Below, piece by piece: positions 18,464 to 30,109 of a stretch of DNA of 64,000 bases. Where the stretch lies: the NCBI GenBank assembly GCA_003550325.1, contig QKWP01000127.1:179125-243124 (forward strand), written 5' to 3'. The notes below the pieces were generated by a model. The model searched no databases and was not told the DNA's origin. It was given only the letters and a program-made list of their open reading frames with translations. This stretch comes from Gigaspora rosea. Taxonomy: Eukaryota; Glomeromycota; Glomeromycetes; Diversisporales; Gigasporaceae. Both the position numbers and the translations under genes were made by a program. The first letter of the stretch is position 1. Every line of letters starts with the position of its first letter.

Positions 18464-19917
18464 TGTTATAGAACGATAGTTTATTATATTACCTTATTAT
18501 TTTATTATTTTTATTATTATATTTTATTATTATATTGTATTATATTATTATCTTGAGAAGTTAGAATAGTTGATACCGCTTATAACGCTTATAACGATTA
18601 TCATGCTTATAACGCTTATAACGATTATCACACTTATAACGCTTATAATGATTATTATGCTTATAATGCTTATGATGCTTATAACGCTTATGACGTTTAT
18701 AACGCTTATGTTGCTCTTGTAGATTATAGTGTTTATCATTGTAAATTAACGCTTATAANNNNNNNNNNNNNNNNNNNNNNNNNNNNNNNNNNNNNNNNNN
18801 NNNNNNNNNNNNNNNNNNNNNNNNNNNNNNNNNNNNNNNNNNNNNNNNNNNNNNNNNNNNNNNNNNNNNNNNNNNNNNNNNNNNNNNNNNNNNNNNNNNN
18901 NNNNNNNNNNNNNNNNNNNNNNNNNNNNNNNNNNNNNNNNNNNNNNNNNNNNNNNNNNNNNNNNNNNNNNNNNNNNNNNNNNNNNNNNNNNNNNNNNNNN
19001 NNNNNNNNNNNNNNNNNNNNNNNNNNNNNNNNNNNNNNNNNNNNNNNNNNNNNNNNNNNNNNNNNNNNNNNNNNNNNNNNNNNNNNNNNNNNNNNNNNNN
19101 NNNNNNNNNNNNNNNNNNNNNNNNNNNNNNNNNNNNNNNNNNNNNNNNNNNNNNNNNNNNNNNNNNNNNNNNNNNNNNNNNNNNNNNNNNNNNNNNNNNN
19201 NNNNNNNNNNNNNNNNNNNNNNNNNNNNNNNNNNNNNNNNNNNNNNNNNNNNNNNNNNNNNNNNNNNNNNNNNNNNNNNNNNNNNNNNNNNNNNNNNNNN
19301 NNNNNNNNNNNNNNNNNNNNNNNNNNNNNNNNNNNNNNNNNNNNNNNNNNNNNNNNNNNNNNNNNNNNNNNNNNNNNNNNNNNNNNNNNNNNNNNNNNNN
19401 NNNNNNNNNNNNNNNNNNNNNNNNNNNNNNNNNNNNNNNNNNNNNNNNNNNNNNNNNNNNNNNNNNNNNNNNNNNNNNNNNNNNNNNNNNNNNNNNNNNN
19501 NNNNNNNNNNNNNNNNNNNNNNNNNNNNNNNNNNNGCTTATAACGCTTATTCTAAAATGTATTTAAAGACACAGAATTTCCCTTAGTCAAACTAGACCAA
19601 GACACCCCACTTCTCTTATACTTAATATACATCTTGTACTGGGATTTCTTAGGAACAGAAACCTAAGGATAGCCCTATCTTAGATTATTAATAAAGAAAC
19701 TATTTATCTTAATAACACCAAGTTTATTATCAAGTAATAGTAAAATCGATAATTCCTCATTGAATACTCTCACGAACTGCCCTTAGAGAAGAGTATAATT
19801 TCTTACAGACTAAGGAATTATACCTACCTCTTGGACACTGCTATAAACCGATAAAGGATCCCTATAGCCGTGTCGTTGTTATAGTAAGGAGTTAAAGAAG
19901 ACCTCCCTACTGTAACA
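18464..19917 (+). repeat. 3' LTR of the Gypsy element (contains assembly gap)
   Basis: 18464-18758 matches the start of the 5' LTR and 19536-19917 matches its end; 777 Ns lie between them. The two sequenced parts (295 + 382) overlap by gcttataa (8 bp) and together make exactly 669 bp, the 5' LTR length. Confidence 0.85.
18759..19535. other. Assembly gap (777 N)
   Basis: A run of N inside the 9-bp array of the 3' LTR. Comparison with the 5' LTR suggests that nothing, or at most extra array units, is missing. Confidence 0.95.
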
Positions 19918-19981
19918 ATGCTAATGAGACGATTGGTAAGAATTTTAGTATAGACTTTTTTAATATGTTCAATGAGGCTAA
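19918..19981 (-). pseudogene. LINE reverse transcriptase, middle fragment
   Basis: 64 bases left between two insertions. The minus strand reads SLIEHIKKVYTKILTNRLIS in one frame, the RT block that follows the TRPI motif found at 20868-20900. It continues into 9795 when the Gypsy element is removed. Confidence 0.75.
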
Positions 19982-20864
19982 GGGGTCTTCCAGAAATTAC
20001 GTGATTTTTTGGTGGTTGGGTTGGGTCCCGAAAATATCAGGTTATAAATATAATTCTGGTCAAATTTTTATAATTCTGGCCAAAAGTATAAAATTATAAA
20101 ATTATTAATAACTATTGATCTACAGACCAATTTAGATGATTTAATTATCAAAATGTTTGTCTCGCTGAGACGATTCTAACAAGCCCAAAATCATTAAAAT
20201 CTAATCACAGGATCCCAAGATTGTTCAACTTTTGTGTAATTTTAATAGCGATTTTTTAGAATCACTAAGTAAATTTATTAATATTGAATAACTTTTGATC
20301 CACTGGCCCGTTTTGGATGATTTAACTACCAAAATGTTCGTCTCAGTGAGACGATACTAACAAGCCCAAAATCGTTAAATTCCAATTACAGGATTCCAAG
20401 ATCGATAAAGATTTTATTGCTTGTCTAACAATACAAATCTTTATTGATCTTGGGATCCTGTAATTAGAATTTAGTAGTTTTGGGCTTGTTAGAATCGTCT
20501 CACTGAGGCGAACATTTTGGTAGTTAAATCATCCAAAATGGGCTAGTGGATCAAAAGTTATTCAATATTAAAGAAATTTACTTAGTGATTACACAAAAGT
20601 TGAATGATCATAGGACCCTGTGATTAGATTTTAACGATTTTGAGCTTGTTAGAATCGTCTCAGTGAGACGAACATTTTGGTAGTTAAATCATCTAAATTG
20701 GTCCAGTAGAGTAATAGATATTATCAATTTCATAAATTAAAACATATGAATAAATTTTAAAAAATATAAAATTTATTGGCTAATAGAGTATCAGGTGTGG
20801 GTGGGTGGGGTAAAATTTTGAAATTTATTAGTAACAAAATATTATGTAATTTCTGGAAGCCCCC
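19982..20864. mobile_element. Fold-back DNA element with TAA target duplication (Harbinger-like)
   Basis: The ends are inverted copies (GGGGBCTTCCAGAAATTAC). TAA flanks both sides (19979-19981, 20865-20867). Removing the element and one TAA restores the LINE frame exactly. Nearly the whole 883 bp is a palindrome. Each arm holds two copies of a module with a gatccactggcc-like start, tggatgattta, the palindrome TCGTCTCASTGAGACGA and aacaagcccaaaatc. A 3-bp TTA/TAA duplication and G-rich termini fit PIF/Harbinger MITEs; no transposase is present. Confidence 0.75.
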
Positions 20865-23800
20865 TAATAGGTTAAGTATTGTGTAGATTGCCATCAAATA
20901 TTTGTTTTTTTGAAAATGGAAAAATGCGACCATTTTTCCATTGATTGGGAATATGTCTAGTAGATAAGCATTTGTTAAAAAGAGCAGTAATAGCTAATAG
21001 TGTGTTAGGACCAATATGTTATAGCATTTCATAGCTAATTCCAGATGGTCCACATGCCTTGTTATTAGGTAGTTAATTAATGGTACATGTTATTTCTTCT
21101 AATGTTATAGGATCAAGTGCAGTAAAGTACCATTGAGGGTTTATAGATTGTAGTGGTAAGTAGTCATTGTACCATTGCTGATTGAAGATTTCTTGGTTAT
21201 AAGGCCAGTATAAAGTCCATTGTTGAAAGTGTTGTTGTATATAGCTCTTAATTTGTGTAGGGTCTGTAATTAGATCATTGTTTGTTTTGATATTACAAAA
21301 TAAACAGGATCTGTATGGCAGTTAAGAATGCTATTGATCATTTTGGTAGGGTTGGTAAGAAGTCTATCACATCTGTTAGAAATAGCAGTATTGATATGTT
21401 CTCTTAGGAATTTTGCATTTTCAAGATTGCGAGCATTATATAAAGTTTTCCAAATCTGTTTTGTATCTAAGATCCATTGTGCTAAGTATTGTTTGCTAGA
21501 GGGTAGGAGATTAATTTGAAGATTGTGTTTTTGGTTAATATATTGAATTTTGTTATTAAGATCAGATGGAATAGGCATGTTATTGTGCATAAGGTTTTTA
21601 GTTTGATATATAATACTGCCAATTGTTTTAAGATCATTGTGCAGCTCTGTTGCCTTGGGTGTGAATGTGTGATAAAAGTTACGGACTATGAATTTTTTGT
21701 TAGGGATGATCTGAACTGCTGCCTGAATAATACTAGTTTGAATTTGATGCCATAACTGCTATCAGTATAGGAGGTAGTAGGTATATTATAGGTACTAAAA
21801 TTGTGATTGATTTGGTTTGAAAATTCTTCTCAAGTTTCTTTGGTTATTGCTTTGTAATTAAAGACTCTGCGTTTGCTTCTAGTTTTGTGTTGAAGTTTGT
21901 TAGATAGAGCAAAAGGAAAAATCCATTGAGAAAGCAAGATTAAATGATTACTATTAGTAGATGTGATTGAACTATGAGTTGAAAATTTTGTTAGAAAAGG
22001 AATTATTGAATCATGAGCCCAAATATAGTTAATTTTACTAGAGTATCGACTACTTGTCCAAGTGTGTTCCAAGTTATTTGTATGGTCAGCAAGGTCATAC
22101 ATATTATTGTTGTGAAGGAAAGAAAAGATTTGAGTTTTGGCTATATTAGATATTAAGAAAGTAGATGATGCATTAAAGTCTCCTAAGATAATAGGATAAA
22201 TATTGGATGATAAAGCTTGCTGGATCCATTGAATTGTAGCCTGTTAAGTATTATTTCTATAGATTTGATTTGTGGATGAGAGGTATATAGAGATAATTCT
22301 AAATTTAAAGTATGTTTAAAATAAAGATTAATAGCAATGGCACCTCCAGAATGGCTTAGTATTTTATAAACATGAGATTTGATAGAGTTGTGTAGCATAA
22401 TTGCAGTACCCTCTGCAGAGTTGTCTAAACTAGACCAGTAATAGGTAAAGTAATTTGTGTTAAGAAATTTGTTAGATTTGTTAGATGAAATTTTGGTCTC
22501 TGTAATACCAGTAATGTGTAAGTTATGCTGTAAACAGTATTCCTCCCAAAGTTGCTACTTGGTAATTGTATTGTAACNGCAGTTAAGAATGCTATTGATC
22601 ATTTTGGTAGGGTTGGTAAGAAGTCTATCACATCTGTTAGAAATAGCAGTATTGATATGTTCTCTTAGGAATTTTGCATTTTCAAGATTGCGAGCATTAT
22701 ATAAAGTTTTCCAAATCTGTTTTGTATCTAAGATCCATTGTGCTAAGTATTGTTTGCTAGAGGGTAGGAGATTAATTTGAAGATTGTGTTTTTGGTTAAT
22801 ATATTGAATTTTGTTATTAAGATCAGATGGAATAGGCATGTTATTGTGCATAAGGTTTTTAGTTTGATATATAATACTGCCAATTGTTTTAAGATCATTG
22901 TGCAGCTCTGTTGCCTTGGGTGTGAATGTGTGATAAAAGTTACGGACTATGAATTTTTTGTTAGGGATGATCTGAACTGCTGCCTGAATAATACTAGTTT
23001 GAATTTGATGCCATAACTGCTATCAGTATAGGAGGTAGTAGGTATATTATAGGTACTAAAATTGTGATTGATTTGGTTTGAAAATTCTTCTCAAGTTTCT
23101 TTGGTTATTGCTTTGTAATTAAAGACTCTGCGTTTGCTTCTAGTTTTGTGTTGAAGTTTGTTAGATAGAGCAAAAGGAAAAATCCATTGAGAAAGCAAGA
23201 TTAAATGATTACTATTAGTAGATGTGATTGAACTATGAGTTGAAAATTTTGTTAGAAAAGGAATTATTGAATCATGAGCCCAAATATAGTTAATTTTACT
23301 AGAGTATCGACTACTTGTCCAAGTGTGTTCCAAGTTATTTGTATGGTCAGCAAGGTCATACATATTATTGTTGTGAAGGAAAGAAAAGATTTGAGTTTTG
23401 GCTATATTAGATATTAAGAAAGTAGATGATGCATTAAAGTCTCCTAAGATAATAGGATAAATATTGGATGATAAAGCTTGCTGGATCCATTGAATTGTAG
23501 CCTGTTAAGTATTATTTCTATAGATTTGATTTGTGGATGAGAGGTATATAGAGATAATTCTAAATTTAAAGTATGTTTAAAATAAAGATTAATAGCAATG
23601 GCACCTCCAGAATGGCTTAGTATTTTATAAACATGAGATTTGATAGAGTTGTGTAGCATAATTGCAGTACCCTCTGCAGAGTTGTCTAAACTAGACCAGT
23701 AATAGGTAAAGTAATTTGTGTTAAGAAATTTGTTAGATTTGTTAGATGAAATTTTGGTCTCTGTAATACCAGTAATGTGTAAGTTATGCTGTAAACAGTA

Positions 23801-24640
23801 TTCCTCCCAAAGTTGCTACTTGGTAATTGTATTGTAACTTTGAACATTGTGGGTAGCAATATTAAGTTGTAGAGTATGGTTGTTGTTTTATATATAGTTG
23901 TTATTAGTTATTGGATGGTTATTGTTTGCTGTATGGTTATTAGTAATTACTGATTCCTCTGTTATTTCTGATTCTGTATAGAACTCAGAAGGATATACTG
24001 GTATAGATAGGGAGTTGGTATTTGTAGTTAGTGAGCTATCACTAGGTGGTGGAGTAGTAAAAGGTATGGGATAAAAGAAGTCATCAATAGAAGTTGGTAA
24101 TTGAAAATAGTTGTTATTACTGGAGTTTAAGTCAGAACTAGTAAATAATTTGAGTTTGAGTTTGTAAAAACAATATAAATCATCAAAGAGTGAAAAGAAG
24201 TGGCCTGGCAAGAAATCCTCATATGGCAAATAAATATGTGCTTCCATGAAGTAGTAGCTAATTCATGGGTGAGGTTTAACTGAAATTCTAATATATTGAT
24301 TGGAGTAGTACATAGGGTAGTTTTCTTGGATATATTCTAAAAATGATCCTACAGTTTGTGGTGAGGGAAGGGTTTGTAATCTGTGGTGATAAAGGAATTT
24401 GTTGTAACATGCTAGTGGATCGTATATTTCAGAAATATCTGAGTGTAGGTTTGTGGAAATTTTCTCAGCCAAAGAAGTTGTATTGGAATCAGTAGTAGTA
24501 GTATCAGTTTCGTCTGGTAGCAATTCATCGTTAGAGTAAGTTGGTATTAAATTGTTAATATTAGAAGGTAATATCTCAGAGAGAGATGATGATATGGATT
24601 CTGAGATATTTGGTGTATTGTCTTCTACGGCGCTCATCAT
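20865..24640 (-). pseudogene. LINE: ORF1, APE endonuclease and RT 5' part, with assembly duplication
   Basis: One minus-strand frame starts at ATG 24640 and reads a Ser/Thr/Asn-rich ORF1 region. It crosses a TGA (24263-24265) and a TAA near 23888 in the same frame. It then enters an APE-type endonuclease: LNIATHNVQ, ITETKI, and (after a frameshift near 23500) IILGDFNASS, then SSKINYIWAH. The RT follows with LPNNKACGPSGISYEML (about 21050) and DGNLHNT-stop-PI next to the fold-back. These are the hallmarks of a non-LTR retrotransposon, now broken by several stops and frameshifts. Positions 21318-22577 and 22579-23838 are the same 1,260 bp twice, so the real element is shorter. A fused ORF1-EN-RT arrangement is suggested because ORF1 and the endonuclease share a frame. 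Confidence 0.8.
21318..23838. repeat. 1,260-bp exact tandem duplication joined by one N
   Basis: Copy 1 is 21318-22577 and copy 2 is 22579-23838, with a lone N at 22578. All short frames in the two copies translate identically. The LINE reads correctly if one copy is deleted. This pattern fits two contigs with overlapping ends placed side by side rather than a biological duplication. Confidence 0.85.
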
Positions 24641-26270
24641 ATGCCTGGCTTGCACGGCTCTGCAAAATTCAGAAGTCCTCTGATTAAAAGTTAGAAAACC
24701 GTCATTATTTGAATCTTCCAGTTTCTAATAAGTAAACTTAATAAAATTCTATACCTAATGTTCAAACACTTAAAATTAAAAAAATAATAAAATTGTTCAG
24801 TATGAAATTTTATAACAAAAATAAAGGACAAATTCAAATTTTTAAATATTTTACTAAATAAAAAATTGAATTAAAGTTTTTTGCAAAAAAATTTTTTACA
24901 AAAAACTTTAATTCAATTTTTTCTTAGTAAATATTAAAAAAATTAAATTCTGTTATGATTATAAAATTTTATGCTAAACAATTTTACTTACAAGCAAAAA
25001 ATAGATTTTCTTAGTAAAAAAAGTTGTATATATAGAAATTTTGGAATTTTTAACTTTAGTATATAAAAAACTTTTTTGTTTATTAAGCAACCAATTTTGT
25101 TATTTATGTAAACTTTGTTTAGTATAAAAATTTGCAGTTTTAGATTTAATAAATTTTTCTTTTCATAAAATTTTATTAGTAAAATCTTCAATGTTATAGA
25201 AATTTAAAAAACTGTTCTAAGTGATTTTATTCTGCAGAATTTAAAAATAATTAGTCATAAATCCAGGACTCCAAACATCTAGCACAAAGGTTATACATTA
25301 CGTATTTCAGCAAAAACCCCTAAAATTTGAAAAGCAAAAAATACTGTATATTGCTGAAAATAAGCTACCTCCTAAAATAAGCTACCCCAGCTTTGATCCA
25401 AAAATATCAAAACGCCTTTGACCCAAAAATAAGCTACCTTTGTTACACCAAAAGATAATTAACAAAATTTTTAGTTCTGAAAATAAGCTACCCCTATGAT
25501 CGATGAACATTGCTACATAGTAAAGTCTAAATTTTAGACTTTACTATGTAGCAATTATAATCGATTGACCAAAAATCGCTTTATAAGTTACCCTGATTTT
25601 TTTCTGCATATTTATTTTTTGTTTATAACATATTTATTTATTGTCTACAGCATATTTATTTATATATTTTACTTGTTAAAGTTTTGTATTTGAAAATAAG
25701 CTACCCCTTTATTGTGCTTTAAATTACTTAAAATAGTAAATAATCCAAAAATAAGCTATCCAGTTTTTTTTTTGTTAAAAATCAGCAAAAAAAAGTAGCT
25801 TATTTTCGGCAACTTATGGTAGTTTTTGGCAATTATCTTGGCATCAGTGGTCCAATTTGGATGAACTTTTTTTAAAATAAAGCCCTCAAGTGATGTGTAT
25901 TTAACAAATAAAAGTTCATTCAATACTAATTACTGGATTAGAAATTATTTAAACAAATGTAATTTTGTCATTTTTAGCAAAAGATCAAAATTGGCCAAAA
26001 TCTAGTTATGACCTATATGAGAGATGTCTGGGTTCTGTAAATCCAAAGAATATTGGCTTTAAAGTTATAGTAGTTAAATATGTTTTTATTATAATTTATA
26101 AAGTAGAAAGAGGTAATTTGGTAAAGTTTATATAACTATTATAAATCTTATTTATTTTAATATTAAAATTTTATTATTTTTTGTATAGAACTTTATATAT
26201 TATTTAGAATATTATTTTATAGCTTGACCTTTCTATAGTTACATTCTATATAGCCATACCTCTATATGAA
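24641..26270. repeat. AT-rich intergenic DNA with AAAATAAGCTACC motif repeats
   Basis: No gene seen. Between 25360 and 25805 the motif aaaataagctacc (or its complement) occurs about seven times. It is associated with the hairpin at 25510-25554. A diverged, inverted relative of this block lies at about 63470-63660. Confidence 0.55.
25510..25554. repeat. 22-bp-arm perfect palindrome
   Basis: ttgctacatagtaaagtcta and its complement are separated by one base. It is probably the centre of a fold-back element. Confidence 0.85.
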
Positions 26271-26420
26271 ATCTGATTCAATGAATAATATACAGTATTC
26301 AAATATTCACTGAATATTCAAATATCGAATATATAATTTTTTTACTAAATGAATATTTGAATATTTAAAATTTTACTAAATATAAACATTGAATATTTAT
26401 TTAATATATATATATATATA
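26270..26420. repeat. GAATATTC-rich repeat, left copy
   Basis: Words such as attcaaatattcactgaat recur, followed by a TA run. An inverted, cleaner relative with a ~19-bp period lies at 29585-29750. Confidence 0.5.
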
Positions 26421-26834
26421 ATTTTATAATTTTTTTTATGAATATTATTAATAATAACTAGTAGTAATATTACTAGTATCACATGATAATCTTGACCAAT
26501 AAAATTTTTAATTTATTTTACTTTTTTAATTTTTATTTAATAAAAAATAAAAAGACAAAAAAAATAAAACTTCTATTCTAATATAAAAACTTATTTGCAC
26601 TCACTCTAACTCTAACTATTAGGCACTAACATTTACTAAAAACTCTCATATAATGAATGTCTCTGAAACATTGTCATATAATAAATTTTTTTTCATATAA
26701 TGTTTAAACATTTATACTCTCCATACTAGTCTAATGCCAAAACATGCCAAATTGTATAAAACAAGACTAATTTTAGAGAAAAAGTTACTTTAACAATACT
26801 ATTGATAAAATAAAAGAAAGAACTACTGAATTCA

Positions 26835-27205
26835 ATAACACTGGTAACAAACAAAGATTACCAAATTTAAAGACTCAAGTGACGAAATAAAAGCTGCAAA
26901 CTCAATAACAATCAATAAAAGAATAACTACTGAAGTAATGACATCTGCAATAAAGACTACTACCAAAATTGTTGACACTAGTATTGAAACAAGAGCTACC
27001 AAATTTGATAACATTAGTAATGAAGAACTAATAAAAAATCTCCAAACTTGATGATACCAGTGACGAGGTAAAAAGTACTAACACAATAGCAAAAAAGAAA
27101 TACTGAACTTGACAATGGCAATAAAAAAAGAAGTACCAAACTCAATGATACCAATGATGGAAAAAAGACAAAAGTACTGAATAAAGTATAAAACAATTAA
27201 CTGAA
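26835..27205 (+). repeat. Degenerate tandem repeat (gacaccagtgacgaaataaa type)
   Basis: Units of about 45-55 bp resembling accaaactcaatgacaccag tgacgaaataaaaa. A related array lies at 55395-55860. On the plus strand parts read as a repeated Lys-x-x-Asp-x-Ser-x-Glu peptide, but stops interrupt it and no gene structure is evident. Confidence 0.5.
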
Positions 27206-27232
27206 GAAAAAAAAAGAAAAAGCATTAAGGGT

Positions 27233-27732
27233 GTGGCACCTTAAAGAAGTTGTCAAAATGTCATCCCCAAGCGGCAGGTTGATAGTTCGAATTCCACTGT
27301 TAACACTTTGAACAATAGGTCTGTGATTGGTAACCATGTGACTCAGATCAGTTGGGTTGCAAAAACCTGTTACTTTGGTTCCACCATCTTGAATGGGAGC
27401 TAAGGCGCAATAGTGTTATTGTTATACCGTAAAATCCAGGGAACCAAAAAAATGGAAACCTGTTTGGCAAGCCTGAGTTAGGAGGTAATAGTGAAGATCT
27501 ATGATGGCACTACCAAAAGAAGGTGGGTGGCTGGAATTGGAATGAACCTAATAAGGGCAGGCAGCTTTGTCGCTAAATCCATATCACAAAGTGGAATTGA
27601 ACACAGAAGGATAATGGTAGGCAGTTGGTACAAAGGTAAAGTAGCCCTTAGGCTAACAATTTATCTAAAAGGGTTGGAGCCCCTTAATATCTGCACTTGT
27701 GCAGTGAATCAGGTAGTAATAGGAAGAGCGTA
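27233..27732 (+). repeat. SINE-like repeat, 5' part
   Basis: A GC-richer block with tRNA-like features at its start: a tggcacc region and, 60 bases on, agTTCGAATTCC, close to the pol III B-box consensus. The block is interrupted at 27733 by a TA-flanked element and resumes at 28753 (agagtgtgaaccagaggg). A small ORF (27491-27733) ends exactly at the insertion and is probably incidental. Confidence 0.4.
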
Positions 27733-28750
27733 GGACCCCAGATAATTCTAATGTCTTAAGCGTAAGGTGTACAAATTTCCAATTTCATATAAAATTAATT
27801 GTAAATCAACTTTGTATAACCAATTTATATGATATCATATGATTTACATGTAAACATCATATGATCTGACCAATCAATTTTTTGTACAACCTACAAAAAT
27901 CATATAGCAACCTACAAAAATTTAATTATATGTAAAGTTTGATTTTTTTTAAAACAATGAATATTGCGCAACTTCATTATTATAAACAAACTATTTAAAA
28001 CTACCTATTATATAAATTTTATACAAATTGGTCAAGATTTTAAAAAATTTATCAGAAGCATTTTTTTATTTACTATATAAAATTTTAATATACCATGTAG
28101 ATCAGATAAAAAAAGATCTGAAAAATCAATTCTTTGTACAACCTACAAAAATCATATAGCATCCTACAAAAATGTAATTATATGTAAAGTTGATTTTTTT
28201 TTAAAACAATGAATATTGCCAACTTCATTATTATAAACAAACTATTTAAAACTACCTATTATATAAATTTTATACAAATTGGTCAAGATCTTAAAAAATT
28301 TATCAGAAGCATTTTTTTATTTACTATATAAAATTTTAATATACAAGTAGATCATATGAAAAATGATCTGACCAATCAATTCTTTGTACAACCTACAAAA
28401 ATTATATAGCATCCTACAAAAATTTAATTATATATAAAGTTGATTTTTTTTAAAACAATGAATATTGCGCAACTTCATTATTATAAACAAACTATTTAAA
28501 ACTACCTATTATATAAATTTTATACAAAATGCATTTTTTTATTTACTATATAAAATTTTAATATACCATATAGATCATATGAAAAATGATCTATGTTCAC
28601 CTACCCTTAAACTGGACATTTTTTTGGGCCAAACTCGTCTAAATTCTGTTCAAAATTAAAATTTAATTTAATTTTGACTAGAATTTAGACGAATTTGGCA
28701 CAAAAAAATGTCCAGTTTAAGCATACCTATTTTAGAATTATCTGAGGTCC
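27733..28750. mobile_element. TA-flanked MITE with three ~247-bp internal repeats
   Basis: The ends GGACCCCAGATAATTCTAA and TTAGAATTATCTGAGGTCC are inverted copies, flanked by TA at 27731-27732 and 28751-28752. The interior has three tandem units starting gatctgaccaatcaatt...tacaacctacaaaaatc near 27868, 28115 and 28364; the third carries a deletion. A hairpin (28609-28718) lies inside the right end. No transposase is present, so it is a non-autonomous mariner/pogo-type element by its TA duplication. Confidence 0.65.
28609..28718. repeat. Inverted repeat within the MITE
   Basis: aaactggacatttttttggg ... and its complement near 28690-28718, with imperfect arms of about 50 bp. Confidence 0.7.
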
Positions 28751-28930
28751 TAAGAGTGTGAACCAGAGGGTTTAACTAGGCAATTCCCGTAGTTGGGTAG
28801 TAGGTATAGCAGCTAGTGTAGAACCTTCAAGCGGACTACTTAAATTAGGCACCAAAAGTGCACGTGTGGCTAGTTGTATCCTCATTCATATAATAAATAT
28901 TACATCCTGATAACTCATAATCCCTTAGTT
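28751..28930 (+). repeat. SINE-like repeat, 3' part
   Basis: Continuation of 27233-27732 after the MITE, with matching GC-richer composition. It ends in A/T-rich sequence near 28930. Confidence 0.35.
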
Positions 28931-30109
28931 TGTACTACTTCGCAGGCAAATTTGCCTGTATAATTACTATAAATATACCTCTGATCTATTTTTTTAATCA
29001 TTTAAGATATTTAAATAAAATTTGGTATTATAATATTTAATAACAAGGATTATATTTTTGAATTATTTAAATTTATATTATAAGACAAAAAGTTTATGTT
29101 GCTTATGAGCTGAAAATATTAAATTTTAAAGAAATTTTTTAACCAAAAAAATACTTTACAATATCTGGCGAATTCTTTAAATATTGGTTTTAAAAATATA
29201 GTTTCTAATACAATATTGTAGTTTATATAAAGAATGACAACTTTCATTATTTGACTTTATATGATTTACTTGTAAAAATTAAGACTTGTATTAGAAGTAA
29301 AAAATTTTTTTATAGACGGGAACATATAAAATTTGAGAAAACCTAAAGAAAAAATTCTATAGTAAAAGTTCCAAAACAAAAACTTTAAACTTTTATTACA
29401 CCAAAGTTTTTTAATAATTTTAAAAAAATTTTATAATAAAGTTGATAAAACAGAACTAATATTATTATTTTTACTTAGAAAGTATATAGCTAAAATTAAT
29501 ATTTAAGGTTTTATTTAAAAAATTTAAAAATTTAAAATTTTCATAGTTAAATAAGATAGTTATATAATTTTTTAAATTGAAATACTGTATATTTTAATAT
29601 TCAATAAATATTCAGTGAATATTTGAATATTCAGTGAATATTTGAATATTCAGTGAATATTTGAATATTCAGTGAATAATTGAATATTCATTCAAAATTT
29701 TTGAATGAATATTTGAATACTAATAAATTAAATGAATAAATATTCAGATGCTTATTTTTTAAATAAGTTAGATCTCTACTCTATATAAGCACCCAATATT
29801 GTTCAATAGATTTAAAATATAGTAAAAAAACCTCATTATAGTCATATTACTTATAATTACTATCACAAAAAACTTGATTTTTTATCAATTTTATTAATTG
29901 CTGTATTTAGATATAATAACACCCCTCTGCACATTATTTTGAACTGCTACATATTATTTTAAAACACGCATTTGTCTTATTTTAAGTCAAAATGTGATTT
30001 TTTAAAATTTTATAACAGTCTAGCTATAAACCTGTGCAATAATGCACGGAAAAACTATTTTAAACATTAAATTAATAACATGCTTTTTTTTTCTGAATAA
30101 TATTAAATA
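28931..30109. repeat. AT-rich intergenic DNA with GAATATTC tandem array
   Basis: No gene seen. 29585-29750 holds a ~19-bp tandem repeat, gaatattcagtgaatattt, four to five copies. It is an inverted relative of 26270-26420. Confidence 0.6.

Larger units (their letters stand above)
9796..19917 (+). mobile_element. Ty3/Gypsy LTR retrotransposon with extra ORFs
   Basis: The element is bounded by two LTRs that begin TGTTATAGAACG and end CTACTGTAACA. The flanks share ATGC (9792-9795 and 19918-19921), the target duplication. Gene order is gag, protease, RT-RNase H, integrase, as in Ty3/Gypsy (Metaviridae-type) elements, with no chromodomain on integrase. It carries three extra coding segments: a zinc-knuckle frame and a zinc/coiled-coil ORF between protease and RT, and a 229-residue ORF after integrase. 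It sits inside a LINE reverse-transcriptase sequence. Without the N gap its length would be about 9.3 kb. Few LTR differences suggest a fairly recent insertion, although several key residues look mutated. Confidence 0.9.

Noticed and set aside
22183..23659. Duplicated LINE ORFs as two gene copies
   Set aside because: The exact 1,260-bp duplication with a lone N at the join points to overlapping contig ends.
27270..27310. Functional tRNA gene
   Set aside because: A B-box-like word is present, but I could not draw a cloverleaf or acceptor stem.
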